From Paragyromitra xinjiangensis (lineage: Eukaryota; Ascomycota; Pezizomycetes; Pezizales; Discinaceae), in NCBI GenBank assembly GCA_038503065.1, contig JBCAMK010000001.1, positions 1,550,001 through 1,614,000 of the forward strand: DNA of 64,000 nucleotides, given 5' to 3'. Positions within the stretch are counted from its first letter, which is position 1. The number at the start of each line of letters is the position of its first letter. The position numbers were made by a program, and so were the translations under genes. A model generated the notes under the pieces. That model made no database searches. It was not told the DNA's origin and worked only from the letters and a program-made list of their open reading frames with translations. Positions 12,661-22,942 of this stretch are shown piece by piece.

Positions 12661-14964
12661 ATGCTACACGAATTGTTCCTGTTGCTCTCCGGTCATGCAT
12701 CTCCTATTCTCACTCCTAACGGTCTCCCTCAATCCTTCCCCCTCGTATCCCCCTCGGAAAGGCTCGTTTTCAATTCCTAAATCTACTGTCAACCCAACTA
12801 ATACTTTCCCAGAGCCCTCCTGACTTCTCTCTCTGTTCTTGGATATCTCCACATTTCCCTCCGTAATGCCTGCTCCCAAATCACCACTACCCATCCCTCC
12901 ACGATTGCCCGTGCCGTCGCCAGTGGTATTGATACCCACCACCTGCACTCCTTCCGCTCTCGTATCCTCGCTGTTGAGCGCTCTGTCCTCCAGCGTGAGA
13001 CTGGCGTGGTTGGTGGCTACGACATCGTTTCCCTTGCAAAAATTCTTGGTGGCTTTGAGGGCTGGGAACGCACGCTGCGTTACCTCCACAACCTGACCAA
13101 GTCCATCCTCCCGGGCTCTGGCACACTAGACGAAAAGCGTAGCGGACGCGAGCGTAACCCTAGTAAAAGCCCAATTACGGGTGCAGAACTCATAAACCGT
13201 CTTCGGTCAGATATCCACACCGGATTCCCGACAATAGAGGCAGTTGCTCTGCATCTTCTTAAAATTGCCGAGACGGCCTGGTTGCGTGAGGTCTCGACTT
13301 GGGTTCTCTACGGGCGTCTTCCGTCCTCGTCATCCTTTGGGTCAAATTCTGCTTCTTCAGACTTCTTTATAACAGAGAATGTGTCTGAGCCTGTCCAGAA
13401 TCCTGGCGGCGAGGAAGAGATGGGCGTGCTGAAGGAATATACCATCACCAAACGCCTCCTTCCTGAATTCGTCACCGAGGAGGCTTCAACCTCGATTCTG
13501 TTCATTGGGCGTGTTCTTTCTATCATCCGGCTTCGTGGCGGGAGTGCAACGAGCTCTGAGGTCTCTTATGTTGCATCACCGGAAATGACATTGCTGCCAA
13601 TCCATCTTTCTTACCTTCGTTCTCTGCAGTCCCCACTCTCCCCGCAGAAGTTGTTGAATGCAATTTCTGAAATTCGCCTCTCATTGTCCCGCCACACGCT
13701 CCAAACCCTCCTCCCTGCATCAAAGATAATCGATGTTGTCTATGTTCTGCGTGAATTCTTCCTTCTTGGCCGCGGCGAGTTCGCTGTCGCTCTAATCGAA
13801 CAGTCCTCTGAGCAAGTTCGAAACCGCTGGCGCCGCCCTGGTGCCGGTGGCGGTGTAGGCGCAAATTGGGTGAAGTCTTCAACTGGCGCACTTGTCAAGG
13901 AGGGAGAAGTATCTGCCATCCTGACGCGCACGTGGGGAGTTCTCTCATCTCTCCAGGGGGAAGAAACTCTCGACGAACGTCTTGATACTGCTCGGGATTT
14001 GCTATATCTCTCTCTCAACTCGACGGTCTCTTCAACACCTGCTCAAAAAGGACGACTTGGTGCAGAGAGTTTTAAGGATTTGTTGGTTGGTGTTTCGGTT
14101 ACGTTGAACTTCCATCTTTCGTGGCCGTTGGAGCTATTTCTGCAGCCGGTGGATTTGGAGGTTTATGATGCGTTGTTTGCATATTTGATAAGTGTGCGTC
14201 GGACGCAGATTCGCCTCCAGGGGCTATGGCGGAGTCGTAGGCCTCCCGTGCCGAGGAGTAAGAATGGTCCGGGAGCAAGAGCGCATAGAGAAATGTTGAA
14301 ACGTCGGGAGAAGCAGGAGAGGACCGTGTGGGCTACTGCGAGCCTGGCGGTGTTTTTTTTAGAGACGATAGTGGAGTACTGGCAGGGTGAGGTCGTTGAA
14401 GGTGCATTCGCAGATCTAATGGCGGAACTTGGAGCTGGTGTCGAACCTGGTGAGAATAACTCTGATGATGAAGACGGGGAAGAAGACGCCGAAGACGAAG
14501 ATGAAGATCTCTGGGCTACAACTCACCATAATCCCCCTATATCACAACCTCATCCCAAACCCACCGCTGCGAAAAACCAGCAAGACCCCGAGTCTCTCAT
14601 GCGTGCACACCAACTCTACCTCTCCCGCCTTAAACGTGGCCTCTTCATGGTAGACACCGTGTTCGCTCCGCTCCTCAAACGCTTCCTCACTATGGCAGAT
14701 TCACTCGTTGCCGCGATCGAGACCGCTGCAAAAGCACACGAAATGGCAGATCTGCAGCTTGATAACGGGTCGGAGACGCGAGGATGGGGAATGAAGCAGT
14801 GTGATGAGGTGAGGAAGATGTTGGCGAAGTTGGTACAACGGCTGCAGAAGATGGATGAGGAGAGGGACTTCTTCGGTGTCGGAGGAGAGGCGGAGAGGGA
14901 GGGCGGGAAGATTGATCGCTTGTTAATGAGGTTGGATTTGGGGAATTTGGCAGGAGAGGTGTAG
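12661..14964 (+). CDS. Gamma-tubulin complex component 4 (GCP4) homologue
   Basis: Exons 12661..12761 and 12813..14964 give 750 aa. The N-terminus MLHELFLLLSGHASPIL is typical of GCP4, and the body carries GCP-family blocks (THPSTIARAVASGID, ILAVERSVLQ, GYDIVSLAKILGGFEGWERT, AWLREVSTWVLYGRL, LNFHLSWPLELFL). The C-terminal part forms the gamma-tubulin-binding domain. GCP4 builds the cap of the gamma-tubulin ring complex that nucleates microtubules. An acidic low-complexity insert (EDGEEDAEDEDED) lies near residue 610. The only intron that keeps both frame and family sequence starts with GC rather than GT (AG/GCTCGT) and ends CCCAG, 51 nt long, giving SPSERALL across the junction. The continuous frame starting near 13006 is an internal start; the true N-terminus is in exon 1. 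Confidence 0.86.
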
Positions 14965-15341
14965 TGGGAGGTTATGGCGTTTTGGTGTTTTTTTTTGTAT
15001 GCTTGAATGAAGTTAGAGAATGAGGAGGTGGAGTTAATATGGAGTTCGTCTTGGTGGGGTTTGTAGATGTGATATGGTGTGGATAGTGTGGTGTTGGGGG
15101 TGCTATCGTCCTGCGCTGACCCATAAACCATCATTGGCTGCAGAATATACATCGAAAAACATCATTATCCTTAAAATCACCGTCATCACCGTCAACGGCT
15201 TGAAGTTATCAACTCGAGTTACTAATAGCTTAGGGAATTTAACTACCAAATTTTTTTATCCCTCGATACCTCGGAAACTCCCAGGTGTCAATGGATAAAC
15301 GGGAAAAAGGCATAAACCTAAAAAAAATCCTATCCCCCAGT
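14965..15341. other. Intergenic region after GCP4
   Basis: It holds the 3' end of the GCP4 transcript, with a T-run at 14990-14997, and nothing else that I can support. Confidence 0.4.
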
Positions 15342-15520
15342 CGGCACTCCTCTGGCAGCACTCCTCCAGCAGCACTCCCCCGGCGGCACTCCCCCAGAGG
15401 TTTTCCCCCAAAGCTACTCCGGCAGTACTCCTCAAGAGGCACTCTCCTAAAGTAACTCAAGCGGCACTCCTCCGGTGGTACTCTCCTGGCGGTACTCCCC
15501 CAGAGGTTTTCCCCCAGATC
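15342..15520. repeat. Degenerate C-rich minisatellite
   Basis: Imperfect units of about 14-15 bases, of the form CRGCACTCCYCYGG, run head to tail. A larger period is superimposed: the block CCCCCAGAGGTTTTCCCCCA occurs at 15391 and again at 15497, 106 bases apart. Reverse-strand frames give repeats such as RRVPPEECRL, but there is no start or domain context, so I treat it as noncoding tandem repeat. Confidence 0.7.
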
Positions 15521-15665
15521 CCACAAGCCCCAGACCCCACGAGCCCCCAGACCTCACGAGAATACTGGGCCGCTGGCTGTTGGCGGACCAGTGTTTGTGG
15601 AGGAAAGGAAAGGAGAGGAAAGGAAGAAAGAAGGTGGGAGGAAGGCCTCAATATATACAAAGCGG

Positions 15666-15883
15666 TTTCGCCGATAGCCAATCGAGTTTTAGGTGTTGGC
15701 GTATGCCAACCACAGCAATGTAACTGTAGGGTAGGGCGGAAAGCTACGATAGGTTTCTTCCCATACCCGGCATGGGATGCTGAGATCATAGGTGAATGTT
15801 TTCGCCGATGACCAATAAATTTTTTGGCATTGGTCTATGTTAAATATTGCTATGTAATTTAAGGATGGAATGTGAAAGGCTGG
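15666..15883. repeat. Pair of diverged direct repeats
   Basis: The stretch beginning TTTCGCCGATAGCCAAT at 15666 (to about 15745) is repeated in the same direction from about 15799 to 15883, beginning TTTCGCCGATGACCAAT. Differences are biased to C-to-T and G-to-A in the second copy (for example GTATGCC against CTATGTT), which resembles repeat-induced point mutation. They lie just upstream of the piggyBac element. Confidence 0.5.
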
Positions 15884-16127
15884 AGGTGAACTCTATGGTG
15901 GATTTTTCTACGAGGCGCCTTTTTTATATCATTGCATTGTGCGTGGCTTGTTTTTTAACTACTAGGATTGACCGCATCAATACGCCCAGAGCCAAAATCA
16001 TAACCTTGTAATGCTAACTATTGCGAAGGTATCAACGGCTGAGATCAGATTTCTTTTAGACTCGGATATCTAGCAATAGAACCCTTCGTTGAAACCTACC
16101 TCGGGCACTACCGGAGGTTGCGTTTTC

Positions 16128-16168
16128 CTATCCCCTGAACCGTCACCAGGACAGATTTGTCATGCTAT
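16128..16168 (+). repeat. Left inverted repeat of piggyBac-like element
   Basis: CTATCCCCTGAACCGTCACC at 16128-16147 is the reverse complement, 18 of 20 positions, of 18508-18527 on the far side of the transposase gene. The match continues inward with gaps: AGGACAGATTTGTC here against the hairpin region at 18479-18506. These are terminal or subterminal inverted repeats. I could not fix the outer TTAA target duplication. Confidence 0.6.
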
Positions 16169-16411
16169 TCCCACCCCGAATCATGTAGTGCCGATTGTAA
16201 CACAGCCACCCGCTTAACACCCAGTGAGTCAAAGTGAAATTAATTATTTGAAAGCAGGAGAATACTCTAGAAGCATCGCGAAAATTATAGAAAAATTCTA
16301 CAGCAGATAAATAGTGGGTAAAGAACCCGTTGTTGTCTCCTCACATAACTAAAAAACATCATTTCTACAACTAGTAGATTCTCAGCCTTTCACTTCCCGT
16401 TCAACACCACC

Positions 16412-18418
16412 ATGGAAAGAAGAGCCTTAAGACCCCGAAAACATGCCCCTAACTATGAAGACATATTTTCTGAACCATCCCCCCCACCACCTGTCAGTTT
16501 AAAGACCTCCATTATGCCTAATATGTCACAAGTCACGAAAAATCACTCGGTATCGCAAGTGGCATCCATCAAGAAGCGTCTACCTACAGAAATTCAAGAG
16601 AGAGCTGGTTCCTCTGTCGGAAATAAAGGTTCAGATGGCAAAGATTCATTTTTGCCACCAACAGCTGTTTCTAAGCGAATGAAGAAGGGAAAAATAGTTC
16701 CAAAGTCAAAACCCCAAAAATCTGCGCCCACTTCCAAACAGCGTATGACCAACAACTTTTCATCTACTTTGCCACCACCACCTGATTTCGAACCACTGAT
16801 TCATCCTGTGCCACTGCACAAGGCCTACAATAATCTTCCAAAAGATTTACGGGGTATTGACATCATGCCACATCAGATCTTTGACCTGTTTTTTACACCG
16901 GAAGCCATTGAGTTGATGGTAAAAAATACAAATCGTTATGCAGAAAAGCAGATGCAAGAGCAGGGCAATGCAGATAGTGGACGGAATGCTAGATGGAAGG
17001 ATTTGACAGCATCAGATCTGTACATTTGGCTGGGAATTACCATCCATATGGGGTGTTTAGGGCTAGCACCTGCTCATTATTGGAGAAAAGATGGACGCCT
17101 GCTGTCTCGAGATGGACTTCCTACCACACCTTTCATGAGTCAGATGAAATTTGAGCAAATTCGGCGGTATTTTCATGTCTCATCACCTGATGAAAACCCC
17201 TCACCTGATCAACCATGGCATTACAAAATCGATCCACTATTAAATCAATTACGTCAAGCATCACAACAGTACCGAGTTCCTGGGTCCTGCATTACCATGG
17301 ATGAAGCAATGATTTTGTGTACTGGACGCTCAGTTCATATTACCAGGATGCCCAACAAGCCAATTGGGGTAGGATACAAGTTTTTCGCATTGGCAGAAAA
17401 AGGATATGTTTGGGATTTTTATCCTAGTTCTGGAGTTAAAGGCCTAGATCCAGTTGATATTGATTCAACAAAACTGGATTCCGATTACAGCAACACCTCA
17501 AAAATGGTACACACTCTTGTTAGACGATTAAGGATGCGTCATCGCAAAAAGGCTTTTAATGTGTTCATGGATAATTATTTTACAACAGTTCCCTTATTGG
17601 CAGAATTGAGAAGAATGGGTGTGGGAGGATGTGGTACAGCAAGGTCAAATTTGAAAGGCTTTCCTAAGGAGTTAAGTGTCGGAAAAGATGCAAAGCTACC
17701 CCATCATTTTAAGGCTGGAACTGTGAAAGATGGAGTAGCTGTACTTGTATGGATGGATAATGCTCCAGTTACAGTCATGACCACGATTCATCCCATTAAT
17801 GGAGAAGATTCACAAGGATTAAGTCATCGATGGCATGCGGGAGAAGATGTACACGAGAAAAAGATGATCCCGATTGTCATATTAGCCTACAACAAGCACA
17901 AAGTTGGTGTTGACGTGGCTGATCAGTACAGGACTTACTATGACACTCAACTGACGTCACGAAGAAATTGGTACCCCATTTTCTACTGGATTCTAGAGAC
18001 CGTGTTGATCAACTCTTTAATTATTTACCGAGACCACAAGGGAACTGATGTAGACCATCTAGACTTTCGTTTAGATGTGTTGTGGGCTTTGATCGAAAGA
18101 GGTGTGGGAGAAATTAAGGTATCGAGATCTGGTCTTGGCATGTCTCGGCGCAAGAGAAGTGCAGAATCAGAGCTTGTTTCTTCAACTTTTAAGAGGGTGA
18201 CAAAAAATAGTAAACTTCCAGGTTGTCGGAAGGCACCTGGTGGTCACTTTCCTGTATATATGGAAACTCGCTTGCATTGCTTCCTTTGTAGGTGGAATCT
18301 GAAAGATGGTGATAAGGGTACTGAAGCAGGAAAAACCGGGGTTAAGTGTGGATTTTGCAATGAACCACTCTGTCTCACAAAGGAACGAAATTGTTTTTAT
18401 AATTTCCATGTACTCTAG
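16412..18418 (+). CDS. piggyBac family transposase (DDE_Tnp_1_7)
   Basis: A single exon encodes 668 aa. The catalytic aspartates are visible in the family context: D297 in CITMDEAM, D387 in NVFMDNYFTT, and D501 with D504 in HKVGVDVADQYR. Around them lie WKDLTASDLYIWLGI, YKFFALAEKGYVWDFYPS and RNWYPIFYWILETVLINS, all typical of piggyBac-derived proteins. The last 50 residues form the cysteine-rich zinc-binding domain (CFLC, CGFC, LC). The N-terminal 140 residues are basic, Pro/Ser-rich and probably disordered. The enzyme would excise and reinsert the element at TTAA without footprints. The ATG at 16412 sits in a good context (CACCATGG). Its codon use is more AT-rich than neighbouring housekeeping genes, in keeping with a mobile origin. 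Confidence 0.92.
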   Translation: MERRALRPRKHAPNYEDIFSEPSPPPPVSLKTSIMPNMSQVTKNHSVSQVASIKKRLPTEIQERAGSSVGNKGSDGKDSFLPPTAVSKRMKKGKIVPKSKPQKSAPTSKQRMTNNFSSTLPPPPDFEPLIHPVPLHKAYNNLPKDLRGIDIMPHQIFDLFFTPEAIELMVKNTNRYAEKQMQEQGNADSGRNARWKDLTASDLYIWLGITIHMGCLGLAPAHYWRKDGRLLSRDGLPTTPFMSQMKFEQIRRYFHVSSPDENPSPDQPWHYKIDPLLNQLRQASQQYRVPGSCITMDEAMILCTGRSVHITRMPNKPIGVGYKFFALAEKGYVWDFYPSSGVKGLDPVDIDSTKLDSDYSNTSKMVHTLVRRLRMRHRKKAFNVFMDNYFTTVPLLAELRRMGVGGCGTARSNLKGFPKELSVGKDAKLPHHFKAGTVKDGVAVLVWMDNAPVTVMTTIHPINGEDSQGLSHRWHAGEDVHEKKMIPIVILAYNKHKVGVDVADQYRTYYDTQLTSRRNWYPIFYWILETVLINSLIIYRDHKGTDVDHLDFRLDVLWALIERGVGEIKVSRSGLGMSRRKRSAESELVSSTFKRVTKNSKLPGCRKAPGGHFPVYMETRLHCFLCRWNLKDGDKGTEAGKTGVKCGFCNEPLCLTKERNCFYNFHVL

Positions 18419-18478
18419 ATGCTTCTACAATTTTCTGGGATTTTTTAAAATTTTTTATGGGGCTGGTTGCGTTGTTGA

Positions 18479-18506
18479 GATAGTAGGACAAATATGTCCT
18501 ACTATC
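18479..18506. repeat. Perfect 12-bp stem hairpin at transposon 3' side
   Basis: GATAGTAGGACA and TGTCCTACTATC are exact reverse complements separated by AATA. The hairpin lies 60 bases after the transposase stop, directly inside the right inverted repeat. It may be a transposase-binding subterminal repeat or a 3'-end structure of the transcript. Confidence 0.7.
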
Positions 18507-18507
18507 G

Positions 18508-18527
18508 GGTGACGGTCTAGGGGATAG
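18508..18527 (-). repeat. Right inverted repeat of piggyBac-like element
   Basis: GGTGACGGTCTAGGGGATAG is the reverse complement of 16128-16147 with two mismatches. Confidence 0.6.
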
Positions 18528-19625
18528 CTTTGGTTCTTCAACCTACCCATTTCACTGATTGCGGACACAAACTTCCCCGATTTCAGGGAATTACTCCACT
18601 GATACAGGTTCCTACGGTGCACCGCCCGATGGGGTTACGGGGGTTGTGGTCACTTTGCAGGTGATCTAATGAGGGTTTGGGGTGGGGAGAGAAGAGATAT
18701 CGAGTTGAGGTAGTGTTGGATACTGTATTTCCACAAGTGCCAGGATCTCAGGTGGTTGATTATGGGTGGGTTTATCCTCCTACTTATCGTGAAAGTTATT
18801 GGAGTACCATACCCGTAATTTATACACACCCGTGATGTCGGTGGCAGTAATTACAGTAAAGTTGGGTGTGGGCTTCAATCGGGGGTTAGGCTGACATATG
18901 TACATATAGTTTCGAATTGGTATTAGGTATATCGGCGCGCGGATTTATGGGGGATCTTAGTTCTAATGTGTGTCGCGGGATAAGCCGTTACTACGAATAG
19001 GAATTCAACTCACTATAGTGGTGGGGGATGTGAGTTTAGCGATTGAGGATAATAGCGGGGGATAGCGATACCGGGAGGGGTTAACAGGGTGTTTGTAAGT
19101 TAGCTTTGATAATCACTTTCTTTGAGAAATAAGATGATCGATTTGAAGGATTCCCCCGAAGAGATGCCTTATATATAATTATGCTGGAAATTGGTCTTCT
19201 GGGAGCTACGACAGCGATGAGTTATGTGGGAACATGGCCTAAAGAGGCCACGAGTTTGGTAGATAAAGCTACGCTACAGAGCTAGCAAGCTTATGAGAAG
19301 GAAGCCCATTGCACCTATTTTTGGCACGTAGTGTTTATCTAGTGTGTAAGGAATTGTGATGGCACTAGGAACCCCATGATCTCACACCTATATTGTTACT
19401 TGCCCCCCCGCCTTTTCCACCACTCTGCTTCACAGCTTCAGCTGGTGAGTTTACTCTTGGAAATACTTCGACAGGTTTCTATCAATAGCTCTTGTCTCTT
19501 AAAAGATTTCGTTTTTGCGTCCTATATCTCTAGTCTCGCAAGAGGATCAAAGATCTCTAGTACTCTTCTCGTCACAAGAAACAGCTCGCATCTTCTTTCC
19601 CTAGAGGATATTCCCGCTCCCTCAA
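18528..19625. other. Gene-free stretch after the transposon
   Basis: No credible gene. A TTAA at 19081 is the nearest clear candidate for an outer piggyBac target site on this side. From about 19376 the sequence becomes C/T-rich and probably serves as leader of the next gene. Confidence 0.4.
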
Positions 19626-20501
19626 ATGGGTGAGGAGTCGGGAGTTCCAATGGCTCGTCTCATGAAGGACTGCATGTATATTCGTGTCATTCGCCTTCCA
19701 CAAATCCCTGTAAGGTTTGAGGTATCTACTGTCGTTTATGGGCAGCAGTTCCCGTTACCCTACGCTCAAAAGCTTTGGGACGACGAGTATAAACGGCAGC
19801 AGGTGGTGGCACGCTAGTGGAACAAGAGCAGGATACTCGTCTCTGAAATGAACGACGGTATCTCATATTATATGCAACAATTTCTAAACAAAGATGAGAG
19901 CAAGTCAGCAAACTTTGCAGTGGATTTCCCTGATATAGGGGTTACGTCCTTCTGGAATATTCTCCAGCGTGGTGTGTCACACTGGTTTTGCGAAACGTAT
20001 GGCTCACCCCCAGGTATCACATATTACAGGCACATCCTCTTTCAAAGAGAATTAGTTTCAGTATCGTGCAAGGTTTACAGGTTTCTTGGGAAACTTTTGC
20101 AACTCGCTCCACACCTGACCTGTGGTTGTACCAGTTGCAATCATCGTACCACTGGCTCACCCTACTTTCTCATACTCTACCTTGGCAATAACGGGACAGA
20201 TCCTACGCCTATGCCAGGGGCCTACATGACATTAACTGTATGTGAATATCTATATGTTCGCGAGCTATTTCAAATTCTTTACAGAATCCATGCCGATCAG
20301 GATAATGATTTGGATATGGGGCCCCATCATCGTTTCTTTCGCCAAATTGAGGGACCCGATGATTCAAATATGTATGCGTGGGGCAATTTTTACTATTACG
20401 ACGATTTTCTGCTTGACGGGAAACAGATGAGGGATTTGAGCTTGTTTTCAGATGGACAAACGCAGGCGATGTTGGCAGCGGGTGCTCTTGAGCCCGAATA
20501 A
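19626..20501 (+). CDS. Orphan protein gene with in-frame TAG or an intron
   Basis: Two frames, 19626..19817 and 19848..20501, lie in the same phase and are separated only by a TAG at 19815-19817. Reading straight through gives 292 codons with one nonsense codon. A splice solution also exists: introns 19722..19826 (GTATCT to AAG) or 19710..19826 (GTAAGG to AAG) are multiples of three and remove the TAG. The protein is rich in Tyr, Phe and Leu, with no signal peptide and no family I recognise. A Tyr/Arg/His-Ile segment (ITYYRHILFQRELV) resembles VYWARHIVFFRDDL of the orphan at 36615, so the two may belong to one lineage-specific family. It may be a functional spliced gene or a recent pseudogene. 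Confidence 0.45.
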
Positions 20502-21095
20502 TAATAAATGTGTGGCTATGGTGTATCGAAGAAGCATCATTCTTAAGTTCGTTTTTGGTGGAACGACAAAGTTCGGCTCATAAATACGTGTATTCTCATC
20601 TCGCTGCTACGGGTATTCAGGTAGTGACAGGCTTGAGATGTTGGGTAAAGAACAGTGGAATCCGTAGTAGGTATGTGAACCCGAAAGTTTTAGGCTATGT
20701 GACTTAAACTAAAGAGGAGTTTCAAACATACATGTATTTGACATCGCGGTGAATAATTGGCTTTAGGGTCTACGAGAGTACATCAAACGGACCATAAATG
20801 AATAAACCATACTTCCCCACTCCTGAGATGACTGTTGCGTCGTTTGTTTAGCAAGACGTAAAAGTAGAAGAGACGAATGAGGCAGGGGAAGAGGTGAGTA
20901 TTCTAAGAACTCCATGAATGATGTCGAACCTAGTTGTACGGGTGTCTGCCGATACTATGGGTTGTAGGGAAGAAGTCTATACTAGCAAGACATGTGCAAG
21001 AGGGGTATATTGATCCTAGCCCTAAACGCTACAATAAGATCTGTTTGCAAATTTAAGGAACCCGAACCCCTAGCAGCGGGGGCAAAGCGTAAATG

Positions 21096-21197
21096 AAAAA
21101 AAAGAATTTGGTCGAGGCAGGATTCGAACCTGCGTTAGCTGATTAGTTATTTGTTGATAAATCATTCTGGAACGGGTGTAACTTGTATCACTCGACG
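21096..21197 (-). tRNA. tRNA-like Pol III unit, probably a tRNA pseudogene
   Basis: On the minus strand a perfect T arm is visible (stem GCAGG, loop TTCGAAT, stem CCTGC at 21117-21133) with an exact B box, GGTTCGAATCC. The following CTCGACC at 21110-21116 pairs six of seven with CGTCGAG at 21191-21197, forming an acceptor stem, and a run of eight T (21096-21103) follows as a Pol III terminator. A weak A box, TGATACAAGTT, lies after the acceptor. I cannot fold a normal anticodon arm, so it may be a decayed tRNA, an intron-bearing tRNA or the head of a SINE. Confidence 0.4.
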
Positions 21198-22870
21198 AAC
21201 ATAGGATTGAGAGTTGTATGCGGTTTATCATTGGTGGTCTGAATCGTGAAATCAAGTTCATTCTGCCTGCGGCTGCTGCGCATGGTAAATATAAATACTT
21301 GGTAATCAAATAAAAACCCTCTAAGTCTACTGGCTTGAAGTCTTATCTGAAACCAGCCACAGGAGTTACAATTTAACATAATCTCCATCGAGCGATCCTC
21401 GTACGCTGTCTTACCAGAGATTAAAATGACCAAACCGCCTTTGATTATTTATGATCTACCCTAACAGCTGTGCACATCGGAAATCACGTGGTCTATCTTG
21501 TCAGGGCAATTTCGCCTTCGCATCCAGAGGATCTAATCATTTGTTTTCTATTATCGCCTCGTTCACATATAGTTGCGCTTTTTCTAGTTTTTAGTTCAGC
21601 CTAGTAAATCTCAACACAGCTTGTGGCCGATGGTTTTCGCCTAAGCTGGAAGATGCTCTCAATAGCTCCGGGTCCGAGCTCCCGGTGGTTTTCTCGGTGT
21701 TATATCTCTGAATAGTAACATAGTAAGCTTATCCGCACCATAATCATCCTTGATCGCGAGGTGGTGTCCTGTGTGCCAGGGATGTATTTGTTCGTAAATT
21801 CCTCTGGTCGAGGGTGAGCGATACTCCCCACGCGCTCGAGATGTTCTCTTTGGCGTCTTGGTAGCTTTCTGGGCTTTTAGGATCCTTTGGGTAACCCGTA
21901 TAATACCGTCTCGATTGTGGAATTCGCCGCGGTCATAACCGTCACCCATTTTAAGTTTTGAGGTCGCCACCCACTTGCCGGGCCGAGTGGTTTGTTTGCA
22001 CGAGCGTGTGGATACCAGAAAATGTGTAGTCGATGCGCTTCAGCACGGCCGTCTTCTCGCCACTCGCCTTGGGCTAAAATTCGTCAGAATCCACTGCTAG
22101 CCTCTTCCCATCCTAGCAATATTTTCGTGGTGTGCCCCACTCGAGATCTCGACCCACCCATTCTCTTTTCTTCTTTCTTCTAATCTTTTTCTCGGGTATC
22201 AGTTGCATGTTCCCCAAGCGCCTGTGAGTCTTCCGGTTGGCACTTGAAGAATCCGTTTGGTGACACTTCACAGAGCTGACTTCTGTGTTTGCTTTTGTTA
22301 CTTGGCTTTGATGCAGTAGTGGCTGAGTTGCGCCGAAAGACATTTCTGGGCGATATCTGGAGGACTGTATTTCAAATGAGACTAAGGGCTGGACGGGAGA
22401 TTGGAGATCCATGCGGTGGATGCCGTGGTGAGGAAGAACTGTGGAGGGGCTAGATGGGGCGAAGAAGACTCGATAAGATAGGTGCTCGCATAGAGAGGTG
22501 GGAAACAGAAGTGATAGAGGGGGAAATGAGTGTGTTGCTTGTTTAGAAAGAGATTGGATAACAAATGCAAAGACGCTGGAGTGGGGGACAATCACGGGCT
22601 GGTATTTACCATAGCGCGAAATCACAGGGTAGCTTCATGAAACGTCACTCGGCATTCTGAGTAAGGACTTTTGGCGGGAAAGAGTCTGGGATTCTACTCA
22701 GTGAGGTTGCCGAAAGGTTGAGGTTCTGATCGACAAAAGATTGGGTATCTGCGTCTACGCACCTACTCGCACTATTTGCATATACCTATCGTAGGTTACA
22801 CTATTTTTTGGTGTGATGGTTGGCTGCTAAGAGTCTGGAAATCGAGGTTTATACTTGTCGTCTATCATTT

Positions 22871-22942
22871 GAATAGGAAGGTAAGGGATATGGCTTTGTA
22901 TGCTATAGATGCCGTGACATACAAAGCCGTACCTCCCTATTC
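22871..22942. repeat. Long imperfect hairpin
   Basis: GAATAGGAAGGTA...GGCTTTGTATG at 22871-22902 pairs with CATACAAAGCCGTACCTCC and CTATTC up to 22942. The inner 11 bp (GGCTTTGTATG/CATACAAAGCC) are perfect around a 13-base loop; the outer 13 bp have one mismatch and a small bulge. Confidence 0.6.

Larger units (their letters stand above)
16128..18527 (+). mobile_element. piggyBac-like DNA transposon, apparently intact
   Basis: About 2.4 kb are bounded by inverted repeats at 16128-16147 and 18508-18527, with a single uninterrupted transposase gene inside. The true ends may lie further out: piggyBac elements often have a short terminal repeat plus an internal one and integrate at TTAA. Candidate TTAA sites lie at 15956, 16212 and 19081 but do not pair convincingly. 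There are no stops, frameshifts or RIP-like damage in the coding part, so this copy may be young or active. Confidence 0.65.

Noticed and set aside
15239..15789. Cys/Arg/Glu-rich minus-strand frames across the minisatellite
   Set aside because: Repeat-derived peptides without a domain; better explained as tandem repeat.
21650..22050. Further tRNA-like A and B boxes (GGGTCCGAGCTCCC near 21667, GGGCCGAGTGG near 21980)
   Set aside because: The arms do not pair into stems and spacing does not fit a tRNA.
22113..22625. 170-aa minus-strand open frame
   Set aside because: Low-complexity Ser/Pro/His content on the complement of a C/T-poor stretch, no family resemblance.
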